From positions 1,860,001 to 1,924,000 of the forward strand of contig NZ_JAMBEP010000001.1 of the NCBI RefSeq assembly GCF_023374055.1: 64,000 bases of DNA, read 5' to 3'. The notes beneath the pieces are model-generated. The model did no database searches. It was not told the DNA's origin and saw only the letters and a program-made list of their open reading frames with translations. Both the position numbers and the translations under genes were made by a program. This document shows positions 26,338-35,700 of the stretch, piece after piece; the first letter of the stretch is position 1; the number at the start of each line of letters is the position of its first letter. Source of the DNA: Luteimonas galliterrae (GTDB lineage Bacteria > Pseudomonadota > Gammaproteobacteria > Xanthomonadales > Xanthomonadaceae).

Positions 26338-26508
26338 CTATTCCGTAGGTTCCGGACATTCGACGCAAATGTTCCAGCAATGCGAATCGGGATCATCGAT
26401 AGGGCATTGGCTGCAGCATGGGCGCGCGAAGGCTGTCATGCTGACGCCGATCCCCAGGAGCAGTGCGCAACCCGCCAGCAGTACGCTAGTGCGATACCTT
26501 GTTTTCAT
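26338..26508 (-). CDS. Small exported Cys-rich peptide
   Basis: 56 residues. Signal peptide MKTRYRTSVLLAGCALLLGI... ends in a consensus cleavage site (SMTAFA, after about residue 28). The mature part is about 28 residues and carries six cysteines in the pattern CC-x2-C-x8-C-x3-C-x3-C, with acidic residues between (PIDDPDSHC, CVECPEPTE). A GAGGAAAAGG ribosome site precedes the ATG and a terminator follows. The Cys spacing suggests disulfides or metal binding. I do not recognise a characterised family. The membrane-anchored glutaredoxin gene lies 139 bp upstream on the same strand. Confidence 0.72.
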   Translation of the reverse strand: MKTRYRTSVLLAGCALLLGIGVSMTAFARPCCSQCPIDDPDSHCWNICVECPEPTE

Positions 26509-26647
26509 CGCCTTTTCCTCAATCCATCAGTGAAAGTGAGCAGCTGCAGATTCCCACTGCGAGCCGCCGCCGGCCGAACCAATTAAGCGCCGTTCGGCCT
26601 TTTTAGCCGCATCTCCATATGCGGCGAATCCCTGGCGAGACGCGATC

Positions 26648-27040
26648 CTATTGCCGAATGCATGCGAGAGAGTCGCGGATTACATTTTCACGGAAACCAA
26701 CGATACGGCGATTTCCGATAAACAGCATCGGCACGCCGCTACCGTCGAGCGCCTCGAATTTCCGCCTTGCGTCGGCCGACTTATCGATGACGAAGTCCTG
26801 ATAAGCGACGTTCTCGTGCCGCAGCAATTCCCGTGCGTATTGGCAGTACTTGCAGATTGAAGTCGAGAATATGACGACCGGCTTCGCGGCTTGATCGTAT
26901 AGCTCTTCATAATTGCCGATGACGTAATCGGGTTCCGGGAACAACCGGTCGTACGTCCGGCGCAAGTTGGAACCCAGCAAAAATCCGCCAACCAGAAATA
27001 CTGCAACCACGCCAGTATTGATGAATGCTCTTGCCAGCAT
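26648..27040 (-). CDS. Membrane-anchored glutaredoxin-like protein
   Basis: 130 residues from MLARAFINTG, chosen over an ATG five codons upstream because GGGAG lies at the right distance. One N-terminal membrane helix (about 7-23), a linker, then a glutaredoxin fold with the active site CKYC (63-66, in FSTSICKYCQYARELL) and the cis-proline loop GVPMLFIGNRRIVGF. The domain's side of the membrane is not certain; the positive cluster RRTYDR after the helix favours the cytoplasm. Element C is 63 bp upstream. A hairpin (GCCGCAT/ATGCGGC then TAAAAA in minus sense) follows the gene. Confidence 0.85.
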   Translation of the reverse strand: MLARAFINTGVVAVFLVGGFLLGSNLRRTYDRLFPEPDYVIGNYEELYDQAAKPVVIFSTSICKYCQYARELLRHENVAYQDFVIDKSADARRKFEALDGSGVPMLFIGNRRIVGFRENVIRDSLACIRQ

Positions 27041-27103
27041 CTCTCCCGCTCCCATCGCCCGGACAGCGACTCATCGAATCCGCCTGAACATCGGCTCGAC
27101 AAG

Positions 27104-27183
27104 CGAGGCGTCAATCTCGCTTATTCGTAGCGCCTAATAAATGCATCGCCAGGCATTACACCTCTTTATCTTCTGAAGTAATG
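27104..27183 (-). promoter_or_regulatory. Repeated promoter element, copy C (glutaredoxin gene)
   Basis: Minus-strand blocks CATTACTTCA, GAGGTGTAATGCC, GCATTTATTAG, ACGAATAAGCGAGATTGACGC match copies A, B and D, though it is the most diverged. It ends 63 bp before the glutaredoxin start. Confidence 0.65.
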
Positions 27184-27382
27184 ACCCCGCAGGAACCGCC
27201 GGCCGATTGCGGGTTTTGAATCGGCGCGCTCGCGATCCGTGAAGTCCAATCGCGACCAAAGCCGATCCTGGCGACTCGATGGATGCGCGGCACTGCCCAT
27301 GTTCGCTTCGATCAGGTCAGGACGCGTTCGCGACACGTTGATGCGGAACGCCGAGAGCGTTTTCGATCGCGAGCGGGCGAAG

Positions 27383-27462
27383 CATTAATCCGATAACTGA
27401 AGAAGTGTATTGCCATTTGCCCCATTTATTCAGATTGGCCGATCGAGGAGATTGGCGCATCG
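27383..27462 (+). promoter_or_regulatory. Repeated promoter element, copy D (upstream of TonB receptor)
   Basis: Plus-strand blocks CATTAATCCG, GAAGTGTATTGCC, CCCATTTATTCA, CCGATCG, GAGATTGGCGCATCG match copy A. It is the only copy on the plus strand, matching the orientation of the receptor gene whose start is 305 bp further on. Confidence 0.7.
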
Positions 27463-27619
27463 CCAGGCTTCGCGATGCGCCCGAAGCCACAGCCTCATGC
27501 AGACGATCGCCGGTTAATTGCTTCTTGGGAAAAGCCTAAGGCAGAACTGAAATCGCACGGCGGGGCATAGACGCGGGCATTCGAGCTAACCGGCGCGCCC
27601 ATCCACACGAAGGGCATTG

Positions 27620-27673
27620 ATGAGGATCCGATATCGCCATCTGCCGCTGGCGGCCGTCACTTTTTTTCCCTGA
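27620..27673 (+). other. Short 17-codon frame between element D and the receptor
   Basis: Reads MRIRYRHLPLAAVTFFP then stop, with AAGGG before the ATG. Its first codons (ATGAGGATCCGA) resemble those at the ATG after element A (ATGAGGATTCGA at 21964). It may be the cut-off start of a lost gene or a short upstream frame in the receptor leader. The rest of 27041-27767 holds only elements C and D. Confidence 0.35.
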
Positions 27674-27767
27674 AAGCATCTGGACCAGCACTGCCGATGG
27701 TTAGCCGTCGTACCCGACGCATAGCGACCTAAGCAACAAACAATTCAATATGGGGAGGTTCATACTT

Positions 27768-30731
27768 ATGCGCAATCATTATCAGCTTCTTAAACGCAGC
27801 ACGCTTGGCGCGGCCTTAGCACTATGCTTCGCCGGCGGCGTGCAGGCGCAGAGCAATACGGCAGGCACGGTTTCGGGCCGGGCCGCCTCGGGCGACACCA
27901 TCACCGTGACCAGTTCGGATACGGGATTCTCGCGAACCATCAGCGTAGGCCAAGACGGCGGATACCGTTTGTCGCAGCTGCCTCCGGGCAAATACACGGT
28001 CACGCGCAAAGGCAGCGACGGGGCGACGAATACGCGCGACGTCGTAGTCAATGTCGGCACCGCCTCCAACGTCGATTTCGTGGCTCCCTCCGCTGGCGAT
28101 GCCGCCCAGCTCGAGACCGTGACCGTGATCGGCACGGGCGCAATCAACCCCATCGACGTGTCCTCGGTCGAGTCTTCGACCATCCTCACCGAAGAAGCCA
28201 TCGATCGCTTGCCGGTCGGCCGCGATACGACTTCGGTCGCCTTGCTCGCGCCAGGCACCGTTCGCAGCGACAGCTTCGGCAACGTGGCCTCATTCGGCGG
28301 ATCTTCGGCGGCCGAGAACGCGTACTACATCAACGGTTTCAACGTCACCAATATCCGTAACGGCTTGGCGTACAACGAGGTGCCCTTCGAAGGCATCGCC
28401 GAAACGCAGGTCAAAACCGGCGGATACGGCGCCGAATTCGGACGTTCGCTGGGTGGCGTCGTGAACGTCATTACCAAACGCGGCACTAACGAGTGGACAT
28501 TCGGCGGCAGCGCCTACTACACGCCCAACAGCTTGCGGAGCTCGTTTCGCCGCGAGGACCTTGGCTCCGACGGCCGCTGGGGCTTGGTCGACGCCGAGCA
28601 CGAGCAGGACGAGCTCATATACAACGTCTACGGCAGCGGCCCCATCCTCAAGGATCGGCTTTTCCTCTTTGCCTTGTATCAAGGCAATAAGACCGAAACC
28701 GACCTGTACGGCACCAATTTCACCAACTTGCGCCGCGGCCAGTTCGACAAGAGCAACAACGACAAGGGCTTGGTGAAGATCGATTGGAACATCACCGACA
28801 GCCACGTGATCGAGCTGACCGCGTTCCGCGACCGCGAAGAGACCACGCGTGACGTCTTTCAGCTGCTTGAGCCTTGGAGCAAGCGGCTGGGAGCTTTCCA
28901 GGGCACCCAGAGCTTCGTCACCGGCGGCGACAATTACATCGCGAAATGGACGGGCTACTTCGGCGACAATTTCACGTTGTCTGCGCTGGCTGGCCGAGGC
29001 GAGTACCGCAATGCGTCGATCACGCCGAATACGGACTGCCCGTTCGTCCAGGACAACCGGCCCGGCCAGCCATCCCGCCGCGGCTGCGCGGTCGCCGCAG
29101 CGTTCTCGACCGAAGACGCCGGCGACGATCGCGACGCTTACCGCATCGATGCCGAGTGGGTGCTCGGCGACCATACGCTGCGCTTCGGCCTGGATCGCGA
29201 GGAGATCAACTCCATCGCCAAGAACGAATCCTCGGGCGGCATCAGCTTCACCATCGATCCGGTCGGCGACGCGCCGTTGCCGCCCGGCACGATCGTGCCG
29301 CCGGGCACGACGGCCATCGTCACAGCTCGAGAGTTCAGCAACGGCGGCGAGTTCTCTACCAAGAACCAGGCTTACTACCTCGAGGACAGCTGGCAGATCT
29401 CCGATACCTTCCTGGCCTATGCCGGCATCCGCAACGAATCGTTCGAGAACTTGAACGCGGACGGCATCGTCTTCGCCAAAAAGGACGACACCTGGGCGCC
29501 GCGCCTGGGCTTCTCGTGGGACGTCAACGGCGATTCCACCACCAAGGTGTTCGGCAATGCGGGCCGTTACTACATCCCGATCATGACCAACACCAATGTT
29601 CGCTTGTCCGGCGCCGAGCGGGATATCCAGACCTACTTCGTCTTCGACGGCACTTTCAGCGGCGGCCGTTTCGACACGCCCGTGCTCGGCCAGCAGATCG
29701 CGCGCGTGGTGCAGTCCACTGGCGTGGCCGCCGATCCGCGCAGCGTGGTCGACGACAACCTGTCGCCGCTGTTCCAGGACGAGTACATCCTGGGCTTCCA
29801 GCAGCAATTGACCGACAAGTGGTCGGCGGGTATCCGCGCGATCCATCGCAAGATGAGTTCGGGCATGGACGACTACTGCGCTTACCAAGCCCCGCACGAT
29901 TGGGCTGCGGCCAACGGGTTCTCCAGCACTCCAGACGACGAGGTGGACGGCGAGATCACGAGCGAAGCGGATGCCATCGGTGAAGGCACGGCGCATTGCT
30001 TCCTGATGAATCCGGGCCAGGACCTTTCGGCGAATATCGACATCAACGGCGACGGCACTCTCGAAAAGATCAAGATTCCGGCCAGTGCGCTGCGGCTGCC
30101 GACGCCGACCCGCACCTACAACGCGCTCGAGTTCTTTTTCGAGCGCGTTTGGGACGGCAAGTGGACGATGCAGGGTTCCTACACCTGGTCCAAGAGCATC
30201 GGCAATACCGAAGGCTATGTGAAATCGGACATCGCCCAGCCCGATGCCGGCTTGACCCAGGACTTCGATTTTGCGGAATTGATGGAGAACAGCTACGGCT
30301 ACCTGCCGAACGATCGCCGCCACGCCCTCAAGATATTCGGTTCGTATCAAATCGCCGACGAATGGCGGATCGGCGCCAACCTGATCGTCCAAAGCGGCCG
30401 TCCTTTGAACTGCTTTGGCGATTTTCCCGAGGGACGAAGCAAAGAAAAGACGCTGTATACGAACTCGTCGTTCTTTTGCGATGGGGTTGCCGCGCCGCGA
30501 GGCACCCGCGGGCGCCTGGACTGGACGCGCAACCTGGGCCTGCAGGTCGCTTACGAGCCGAAGTGGGCGGCGGGCCTTTGGGCCAAGCTCGATGTGTTCA
30601 ACGTGACCGACGAGAGCACGGTGACCTCGGTTCGCGAGCGCCAATCGCCCCGAAACCGCCATCTGCAGCCGCTCACCTGGCAGGCGCCGCGCTCGGTCCG
30701 CTTGAGCGTTGGCTACGATTTCAGTTTGTAG
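27768..30731 (+). CDS. Oar-type TonB-dependent outer-membrane receptor
   Basis: 987 residues from MRNHYQLLKRSTLG (GGGGAGG upstream). Signal peptide cleaved near VQAQ. Domain order: a carboxypeptidase-regulatory-like Ig fold (about 30-105, GGYRLSQLPPGKYTV), a plug (about 115-240, with LPVGRDTTSVALLAPGTV and GGYGAEFGRSLGGVVNVITK), then a large beta-barrel ending in GYDFSL. This is the Oar-like class often used for peptides, proteins or complex carbohydrates; no substrate can be named. The barrel contains a calcium-like insert (DLSANIDINGDGTLEKIK). Element D lies upstream and a hairpin terminator follows. Confidence 0.92.
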   Translation: MRNHYQLLKRSTLGAALALCFAGGVQAQSNTAGTVSGRAASGDTITVTSSDTGFSRTISVGQDGGYRLSQLPPGKYTVTRKGSDGATNTRDVVVNVGTASNVDFVAPSAGDAAQLETVTVIGTGAINPIDVSSVESSTILTEEAIDRLPVGRDTTSVALLAPGTVRSDSFGNVASFGGSSAAENAYYINGFNVTNIRNGLAYNEVPFEGIAETQVKTGGYGAEFGRSLGGVVNVITKRGTNEWTFGGSAYYTPNSLRSSFRREDLGSDGRWGLVDAEHEQDELIYNVYGSGPILKDRLFLFALYQGNKTETDLYGTNFTNLRRGQFDKSNNDKGLVKIDWNITDSHVIELTAFRDREETTRDVFQLLEPWSKRLGAFQGTQSFVTGGDNYIAKWTGYFGDNFTLSALAGRGEYRNASITPNTDCPFVQDNRPGQPSRRGCAVAAAFSTEDAGDDRDAYRIDAEWVLGDHTLRFGLDREEINSIAKNESSGGISFTIDPVGDAPLPPGTIVPPGTTAIVTAREFSNGGEFSTKNQAYYLEDSWQISDTFLAYAGIRNESFENLNADGIVFAKKDDTWAPRLGFSWDVNGDSTTKVFGNAGRYYIPIMTNTNVRLSGAERDIQTYFVFDGTFSGGRFDTPVLGQQIARVVQSTGVAADPRSVVDDNLSPLFQDEYILGFQQQLTDKWSAGIRAIHRKMSSGMDDYCAYQAPHDWAAANGFSSTPDDEVDGEITSEADAIGEGTAHCFLMNPGQDLSANIDINGDGTLEKIKIPASALRLPTPTRTYNALEFFFERVWDGKWTMQGSYTWSKSIGNTEGYVKSDIAQPDAGLTQDFDFAELMENSYGYLPNDRRHALKIFGSYQIADEWRIGANLIVQSGRPLNCFGDFPEGRSKEKTLYTNSSFFCDGVAAPRGTRGRLDWTRNLGLQVAYEPKWAAGLWAKLDVFNVTDESTVTSVRERQSPRNRHLQPLTWQAPRSVRLSVGYDFSL

Positions 30732-30739
30732 CATGGCCA

Positions 30740-30772
30740 GTCGTGGGCCGATTCATCGAAGCGGCCCACGAC
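30740..30772 (+). terminator. Terminator of the TonB receptor gene
   Basis: Stem GTCGTGGGCCG and CGGCCCACGAC with an 11-base loop, followed by TTCTTC. The rest of 30732-31108 shows no further gene. Confidence 0.75.
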
Positions 30773-31108
30773 TTCTTCAATCGGCAAAGGCCGTTGGCGG
30801 TGAGTACGGTTAGTTGATCGCACCTAGCTTCTATATCCGAGCCAAACGCTCAAGCTGCCGGCATTTTCAGCGCCTCCTCGGCTTTTGAGTACCAGCAAGA
30901 TCCACCGTTACGCATGAGCTAAATAGAGCGCCATATATGGTGCCATTGCTGTAACCCCCTTACCCTACCTGCAGTCGAACAAACCCCTCGGCTGTAGGTC
31001 TTTTTTGCCGTTCGCAAATCGCATGTAAGTTTGGCCAAGCCTCGTTGCATATCGTTGCGAACCTGGCAGCGCGCGCCGATGCGATAGCAAGAGCCCTAGG
31101 AACGTCCA

Positions 31109-31714
31109 ATGCGCATACGATTTCTCGCCGTAACCCTGCTGGCCCTCGGCGGCCTGCAAAGCCCGCTGCATGCAGCGATTCCTATCCAATCCTCAGAGCT
31201 CGACGGCCTGACGATCGGGTTGCCGCCGGATTCCGGATGGAATCGGATCAAAGGCGCTGCCCAGCAGATCGCCTATGAACGCAAAGCTCAAGGCCATCCC
31301 GCTATTAAGTTGACGTTTTCAAGCTCAACCATCGGACCCCAGCCGGAGAACCAAGCGTTCTTCCGATTCGCCGAAGCCAGGCAGGAGCAGACGTTTTCCA
31401 AGCTCAAAAAAGTGAGCGGCCATTACTACTATGGGATGCACGAACAAGGCGTTCCCTGCGTCCGTTACGATGGCATTTTCGAAGACAAAACAGCCGGAGC
31501 TTTGCCTTTCGTCAGCGTCAGGGGCCAGCTGTGCCGCCACCCGGCCTCTTTTGAGAAAATGATCCAAATGGAACTGACTCAGCGTTCCGACACCAGGGAA
31601 TCCGCCTACAAGGCCGACCTGTCGAAAACGGCGGATCAAGTATTCGGCGCCACGCAGTTCACGGTTGGGGCCGCGGAGGCAGCCGGTCCGAAGCCGGAAT
31701 CGTCCGCAAAATAG
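31109..31714 (+). CDS. Exported protein of unknown function
   Basis: 201 residues; signal peptide MRIRFLAVTLLALGGLQSPL, cleaved near HAA (23). The mature part is mixed alpha/beta with two cysteines (VPCVRYDGIF, GQLCRHPASF) that could pair, and a charged C-terminus. AGGAA lies upstream of the ATG. Its first residues (MRIRF) resemble the short frame at 27620, but the similarity is too brief to interpret. No family recognised. Confidence 0.72.
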   Translation: MRIRFLAVTLLALGGLQSPLHAAIPIQSSELDGLTIGLPPDSGWNRIKGAAQQIAYERKAQGHPAIKLTFSSSTIGPQPENQAFFRFAEARQEQTFSKLKKVSGHYYYGMHEQGVPCVRYDGIFEDKTAGALPFVSVRGQLCRHPASFEKMIQMELTQRSDTRESAYKADLSKTADQVFGATQFTVGAAEAAGPKPESSAK

Positions 31715-31866
31715 AGGGAATGAAAGATTGGAGCGCTTTGGTTGAATCCCAAGACGGGCTGCACGACGTTCGAGCATCGCTCTCCAAGATGCTTTACGCA
31801 GGGATAGGGCGGGCGACATCGACGTCGCCAGCCTGGTAAGCATTGCCGCCGTAGTGGCCAGCTACC

Positions 31867-32679
31867 TCATTTGAAGCCTTTCACGATCACTTCCACGCGG
31901 CGGTTGGGCTGAAGGCAGGCCACCAGCGCATCGTGCTGAAGCTTGCCGTCGCATTGCTTGACCGGCTCGGCCTCCCCGACCCCGTGTGCGGACAAGCCGT
32001 CGGTCGACACGCCGTTCCGGACCAGCACGTCGCGAACGGTTTCCGCCCGCTGCCGCGAAAGCCGGAGATTGTCGGCGTCGCTCCCGATGAAGTCGGTATG
32101 GCCGACGACCTGGACGATGCTCGCGTCCGACGACTTCAACTCCTCGGCCATCTTGAGCAGCTCATCGCGGCCGCCGGGCAGCATATCGTCCAGGCCGGAC
32201 CGGCCGAATGCGAAGAGCGCGTCCGTCGAAATCCGGAAACGCTTCGGATCGGCGGTATTCGGCCCATCCTTCAACTGATCCGCACAGGACGCAGGCGACC
32301 AGTGGAAGCTTTGCCCGCGATACCCGTTGTCGAAAATCACCTTGTACTGGCAGGTGACGACCTGATCCCCATTGCGGAAATGAAACAGGTAGTCCCATTC
32401 CCGCGCGCTGAAGCCTTCCCGGAAGTGCGGTCGGCCGACGAGATCGTACAGCTGATCCTTGGTGACGGCCGGACCGATCTGCCGCAGCGCTTCCTTGGTG
32501 GGAAACGTGCCCTCTTTCAGCACGATCCGATCCAGGGCCGGGAAGACGACTTCTTCCGCCTGGCCCTGAGGCGTGATGTCGCGGCTCACATGCCGCGTGC
32601 ATCCGGCGAAGGCCGCGGCCATCGCGACGGCGCAGAGCGCGAGCGGAATGCCGCGCATGACGTTGTTCGATTCTTTCAT
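31867..32679 (-). CDS. TpgA-like lipoprotein with OmpA C-terminal domain
   Basis: 270 residues from MKESNNVMRG (AGGGGC upstream). Lipobox FAGC gives an acylated Cys near residue 27. An N-terminal SmpA/BamE-like domain (TKDQLYDLVGRPHFREGFSA then WDYLFHFRNGDQ) is followed by an OmpA-type peptidoglycan-binding domain (VVGHTDFIGSDADNLRLSRQ, RAETVRDVL, NRRVEV). This is the layout of TpgA, which anchors trimeric autotransporters to peptidoglycan in Acinetobacter. It starts 68 bp after the giant adhesin gene on the same strand, so the same partnership is likely here. Confidence 0.87.
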   Translation of the reverse strand: MKESNNVMRGIPLALCAVAMAAAFAGCTRHVSRDITPQGQAEEVVFPALDRIVLKEGTFPTKEALRQIGPAVTKDQLYDLVGRPHFREGFSAREWDYLFHFRNGDQVVTCQYKVIFDNGYRGQSFHWSPASCADQLKDGPNTADPKRFRISTDALFAFGRSGLDDMLPGGRDELLKMAEELKSSDASIVQVVGHTDFIGSDADNLRLSRQRAETVRDVLVRNGVSTDGLSAHGVGEAEPVKQCDGKLQHDALVACLQPNRRVEVIVKGFK

Positions 32680-32747
32680 TTCGGCTGCCCCTGTTGGATT
32701 CTGGCGGCGGCAGGCTGCGCGGCGATCGCGCAGCCTGCCGTCCTTGT

Positions 32748-35700
32748 TCACCACTGGATACCGGCGCCGGCCGAGAAGCCGACTTCGCGCGTGGTATTGC
32801 CGCTGATCTGCGCCTTGTAGACATAGCGGCCGTTGTCGGTGATGCCGGACAGGCCGACGGCCATGCCGTATTCGCTTTGGTACCCGCCCACGCCGACCGC
32901 CAGCATGCTCTTGCCCGGGAGGTAGGCTTGCGGCATGCCCGCCATCGCCATGGCCGAGGCGGTGCCGCCGCGATAGCCGCGGTTCGCGCTCCAGATGTCG
33001 TCCCGCAGCTCGTCGATGCGCGCGTCGGTGTAGCTGTTGGCCTGATTGAGCGTGTTCGTCAAGCCGGTCTGCAGCTGGGTGACATTGACCGCGTCCGTGC
33101 CCGCGACGCCGGCGGCGACGTTGTGGATCGTCGTCGGTCCCGTGCCGCCGGGATTCAGCGTGATGCTGTTGTTGTTGACCGTGCCGTCGACGTTCTTGTC
33201 GTATTGCACGCCGCCGGCCGTGAAGCCCTTCAGCTGCGAGACGTTGACCGCATCGGTGTCGTTGACGCCGGCCGCGACGTTGGTGATCGTGCGCTCGCCG
33301 CCGACCGTGCCCACCGACACGGTGTTGTCGGCCGAAGCGACCGAACCGGCGCCGATCGCCACGCTGTTGTTGCCGGAGGCCACCGAACCGTTGCCGAAGG
33401 CCGAACTGTTGTCGCCAGACGCCGTGCTGCCGTTGCCGACCGATGTGCTGTTGTCGCCCGAAGCGATCGCGTTCGCGCCGCCGGCTGCCGAGTTGGTGCC
33501 GGTGGGCGACGGCGCCACGGTATTGTCCTGGCTGACCTGGAACATGCCGCCGGAACCGTTGCCGATGTTGGTGATCGAGTCCTCGATGTTGGTGACGCGC
33601 GCATCGATCTGGTTCACCGCCTGATTGGTCGCGTGCAGCTGGCTGCCGTTCACCGCATCGGTGCTGTCCTCCGAGATCCGCCCGGCCGCTACGTTGGTGA
33701 CCGTGCGTTCGTCGCCCACGGCGCCCACGCTGACCGTGCCGGTCGGTGTCGCGCCGGCGAAGTTGTAGGTGGTGCCGGCGATGGTTGCGCCGGCGGTGCC
33801 GACGGCGGCTGCGGTGGTCGATCCCGCGCCCAACGCCACGCTGTTGGCGTTGCCCGCCGTTGCGCCCGCACCGATCGCCACCGCATCGGTCGCGCTGGCG
33901 CCGGCATTCATGCCCGCGGCGATCGCGCCTGCGGCCGTCGCGCCGTTGTTGCTGTAGTTGCCCGCCGCGGCGCCGCCGTCGTTCACGCTGTAGTAGTGCG
34001 ATGAACCCTGGTTGACGGTGGTGCTGAGGTTTTCCAATGCCTGGTTGGTCGCATGCAGCTGGGAGCCGTTGATCGCATCCGTGCTGTCGCCGGCGATCCG
34101 TCCGGCCGCGACGTTGGTGATCGTGCGCTCCGCGCCCGAGCTGCCCACGCTTACGGTGCCGATCGGCGCGACGCCGGCGAAGTTGTAGGTCGCGCCGTCG
34201 AGCACGATGCTCGACGTTCCGACTGCCGCCGCCGTCACCGCATTCGCGCCCAGCGCCACGCTGTTGAGGTCGGAAGCGGTGGCGCCGAAGCCGATGGCGA
34301 CCGAGGAGTCGCCCGCGGCAGTGGCATCCACGCCCGCCGCCATCGCGTTGAGACCGGTGGCGCCGTCGTTCGCGTAGTTGCCGCCGGCGATGCCGCCATC
34401 GTTGACGCTGTAGTAGTGGGTTTCGGCCGCTGCGATCTGGCCGGTCAAGGTGTCGGCCACGGCATACAGCTGCGAGCCGTTGATCGCATCGGTGGACGTA
34501 TCGGAAATCTGGCCCGCTGCCACGTTGGTGATCTGACGTTCGGCGCCGACAGCGCCGACGCTCACCACGCTGGTCGGCGCTGTGCCCGCGAATCCGGCGT
34601 AAGTGATGCCGTTGATCGTCGCGCTGCTGGTGGGCACCGCAGCCGCGGTCACGCTGCCCGCGCCCAAGGCCACGTCGCCGACGTTAGTGGCCACGGCGCC
34701 CGTGCCGACGGCGATGCCGTCGTTGGCGCTCACCGTGCCATCGGTGCCGATCAGCACGCCGTTCTGGACGCCCGCGGCCAGCGTGCCGTCGCGCGCCAAA
34801 ACTTGGTTGCCGGCGATGCCGGCGCCGAGCGTGTTGCGATGGCCGATCACCAGGTTTTCGGTAGCGGTATCGAGCGTGTTGTTGCTGCCGATCACCACGT
34901 TCGTGTCGGAATCGGCCACGTTGTTGCCCAGGCCGAGCACCACCGCGAGGCTCGAATCCTCCACCGTATTCGAAGCGCCGGTGACGAGCGCGCCGATGCC
35001 GTTGGTCAGCCGGTTGTTGGAGCCCTGGACCATCGAACCCGCGCCGCCGATGACGGTGTTGTCGCCGCCCAGGACGCCCACTTGGAACGCGTTGGTGATG
35101 GTGTTGCTTTGGCCGAAGATCCAGGAATTTGTGCTGTTGTCGATCGTGCTCGAATCGCCGACCACGATCGAGTGGTCGCTTCCGGGGAACGCGCCGCCCA
35201 CTACTCGCGCGTTGTAGCCGATGGCGATGCTTTGCAGCGTCCCGGCCGTCGCGCCTTCGCCGATGGCGATCGACTGCTGGCCATCCGCCGATGCGCCGTA
35301 ACCCATGGCCACCGCGCTGCTGCCCGCGGCCGTCGCGTTCACGCCGGCCGCCAACGCATTGCCGCCGGTCGCCCCATCGTTGTTGTAGTTGCCGCCGGCG
35401 ATGCCGCCATCGTTGACGCTGTAGTAATGGACGGCGCCCGCGTCGACTTCGTTGCTGAGATTCTCGATGGCCTGGGTCGCGGCGAACAGCTGCGAGCCGT
35501 TGATGGCGTCGGTCGAAGTGCCGCTGATCCGGCCCGCGGCCACGCCGGTCAGCGTGCGGGAGACGAATCCGCCGGAGATGCCGACCGTGGCGTTCGGATT
35601 GGTTCCGGCGAAGGCATAGTTCGTGCCGTCGATCGTCATTCCGCTCGTCGCGACCGCCGCCTGCGTCACGCTGCTGCCGCCGAGCGCCACGTCGTTGGCG

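Noticed and set aside
28290-30734. 814-codon open frame opposite the TonB receptor
   Set aside because: High GC makes the antisense frame stop-free. It has no domain, no ribosome site and mirrors the receptor exactly.
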